Assembly (NCBI GenBank): GCA_023053575.1
Contig: JAKZAP010000013.1
Location: 18,323,689 to 18,387,688 of the forward strand
Origin: Branchinecta lynchi
Lineage: Eukaryota > Arthropoda > Branchiopoda > Anostraca > Branchinectidae
Direction of reading: 5' to 3'
Length of the DNA: 64,000 nt
Of the stretch, positions 62,140 to 64,000 are shown piece after piece. A program made the position numbers and the translations under genes. Under the pieces are notes generated by a model that ran no database searches, was not told the DNA's origin, and worked only from the letters and a program-made list of their open reading frames with translations. Each line of letters starts with the position of its first letter. Positions within the stretch are counted from its first letter, which is position 1.

Positions 62140-62830
62140 TTTTCTTGAGATTGTATGGCATTTTACACACAGTGCCCGAACCCGGTCCGGTTCTGTCACT
62201 GATGTATCTAAGTCTTGTGCATTTTCTAGCAACCAAGTTTCATCCCGGTTGCTCCACTCTAATTGTGTCACAAGATGTCTGGTTCTCCCCCCCCAACATT
62301 CATCGAGTCAAGTCCGGACTTTAAACAGGATGTAGGAGACACAAGGTCTTTCCAAATATTAATCACTCCGGATTCCCCTTACCTCCACTCCCCCCACTGT
62401 GGTCGGATCGGGGAAGTGACTATTTCCAAGCTAGTTTGGTCGGGTACCTGATATGCCTGTCATGTTTCACCATACCGGCAGAAATCACCTTTTAGACGGT
62501 ATTAACCGGCTGGTATTTTAGCCACCCGGGAACCCTGACTTTAAAGGACCTGTCTTACCTCTAATACTAATGCAACCTACTTCCGTAATCACTACATACA
62601 TTTCTAAACCCTTGTGTCTCGGATGTCCTATTTCAAGCCCGGTCCAGACCGGATGAATGTTGGTGGGGGGGACTCGGATGGGAGAACCGGAAGTCTTGTG
62701 ACACGCTTAGCGTGGAGCGATTGGGAAACGTGGTGGGAAGAAGTGGACACATCAGTGATACAACCGGATCAGATTTGGGCACTGAGGGGGAGTTAGGGGG
62801 GGGCCTAGAATTCCGGTGATGACAAGAATT
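62140..62830. mobile_element. Family B remnants, two pieces in opposite orientation
   Basis: 62140-62480 reads in plus orientation (CCGGTCCGGTTCTGTCA, CCAAGTTTCATCCCGG, TCCCCTTACCTCCACTCCCC). 62605-62825 reads in minus orientation with GGACCGGATGAATGTTGG-type and GTGACACGCTTAGCGTGGAG words. Between them lies a piece of repeat M (62534-62610). No termini are present. Confidence 0.6.
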
Positions 62831-64000
62831 TGGACTAGGTCTTAATTTCGTAATCTATCAAGTCCTAGTAATCCTACACTCTTCTGTGGCCTTCGCATTT
62901 CTTGCTTATTATTGCCAAAATAACTCGTAACTAGTCTAGTAGCGAATGTAGAAAAACAATCTCGCGTAAGCGTCCAAGAATTTCCCAAGGGCCAGATTGG
63001 AAGCAAAGGCGATTAATCGATATAGTCCTTCGGAATATAACGTCTGAATTTATTTTATAATTAATAATCACACATTTTTTTTATACTACGTTTTTCGCAC
63101 TCGTCATTTCCTGCTTGTTTCTGAGATAGCTCGTTAGTAATTAATTTACTCATTTTTCCGAATTACGTAAGCTCAAAACTATCCCGTTGATACGTCGTCA
63201 GTTAAAGCCCCCCGCGTATCCATCATATTTACCGTGAATACTCAAATCATACAGTTACATTTCATGTAAACTAACTAAATAATAGTCAGTCGTCGTAACA
63301 GTATAACATACTCTTAGTTAAAATCCGGGGAAAATCTGCGCTAAGAATAAACACAAAATAACACACGTCCACCTGCCTTGGACTTCTGCAATCCACTAAT
63401 TGGCACTAATGCCGCTAATGAATCGAATGAGCAAAATAAACAAGCTGTAACCAGTGGGCCTCCCCGGTATGTCCACGCGCGCTGCACCCGCCCCCTCACG
63501 CTCGGTGATTAAAAGCTTTGTTTGGCCAGTCTTATTGGGCTTGGAAAGAATACAGCTAATGATTAAACATATACAAGTTAATAGCATCAAATATAGTTAA
63601 TCCCCGCGGCAGTAGTCACATTGTGTAAGGAAAACCGGACTAGCAGTTTAAAGTAGGGGCCGCCCCCCCCCCCCCCCCTCGGGACGCCTCTTCTGATTAA
63701 TTAACGGGTTCTTTTTCGGTAAATAAAATACAAACAGCCGGGAGGGGATGCGAAAGATGAAGCAAGGAAGTGATTATTTTTTCCGAATATTTGTTTCCGT
63801 TTTCGAAGAAAACTAGAAATTTGGAGGTGGGTCGTATTTTTGGTAAACAGTACAATTCCGAAAGAAACAAAGGAATGTCCATTTCCATTTTGTCTACCCT
63901 GCGGTGGTAAGATCAAACGAAAACTCGATATTTTGCAAGTCGATCGTTATTTAGCCACGGAAAAGACACATTAACGTAAGGATAACGAGGATTAGCCACT
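62831..64000. other. Intergenic end of window
   Basis: AT-rich sequence with one C tract (63663-63678). The short minus-strand ORFs at 63396-63916 show no known domain and overlap each other. No gene is supported. Confidence 0.5.

Noticed and set aside
1..64000. Bacterial or viral origin of the window
   Set aside because: Spliced GPCR and La genes with GT-AG introns, an animal poly(A) signal and typical animal retrotransposons rule this out; no viral structural or polymerase gene is seen.

Overview
This is a eukaryotic nuclear window, almost certainly animal and probably arthropod. Two spliced genes can be read. The organism guess rests on a Methuselah-type receptor, long repeat-filled introns, R1/I/CR1-like retrotransposons, several MITE families and hammerhead-type repeat cores. 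I cannot name the species. Less than 5% of the window is host coding sequence.

Gene 1 (plus strand, 1191-35723) is a Methuselah-like class B GPCR. Five exons (1191-1464, 8366-8444, 22032-22225, 34071-34224, 35540-35723) join in phase and encode TM1 to TM7. The ectodomain exons must lie before the window. Its introns are 6.9, 13.6, 11.8 and 1.3 kb. Gene 2 (minus strand, 60706-52171) is the La autoantigen homologue. Two coding exons (60706-60598, 53135-52171) separated by a 7.5-kb intron give a 357-residue protein. The genes converge on about 16 kb of repeats.

Most other sequence is mobile DNA. N1 (about 28108-32063, minus) is a non-LTR retrotransposon with both ORFs open, linked by a TAATG stop-start overlap, lying antisense in GPCR intron 3. 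Four 3' fragments of other non-LTR elements are present (1.5-2.3, 43.2-43.6, 49.1-49.5, and 53.6/56.0-56.7 kb). Two larger ORF-less families dominate. Family A (five copies, 0.8-1.5 kb) has a TTTTGGGATCCCAAAA palindrome at its left end, a related GGGATCCCA at its right end and an internal array of about 136-bp units. Family B (four near-complete copies plus fragments) has ATATGGCACTTG motifs at both ends, a hairpin at the right end in two copies, and poly-C-rich arrays. A and B share a tetranucleotide run beside one end and a recurrent TGATGAAACTTGG-type motif.

Smaller families include a foldback family F with a hammerhead ribozyme-like core (Penelope-like elements are known to carry such cores), palindrome-dense family P, TAA-flanked Harbinger-type MITEs, hAT-like MITEs with 8-bp duplications, and several foldback and tandem arrays. 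There is no sign of prokaryotic operons, CRISPR, or canonical tRNA or rRNA genes. The best candidates for undescribed systems are families A and B and the ribozyme-bearing family F.
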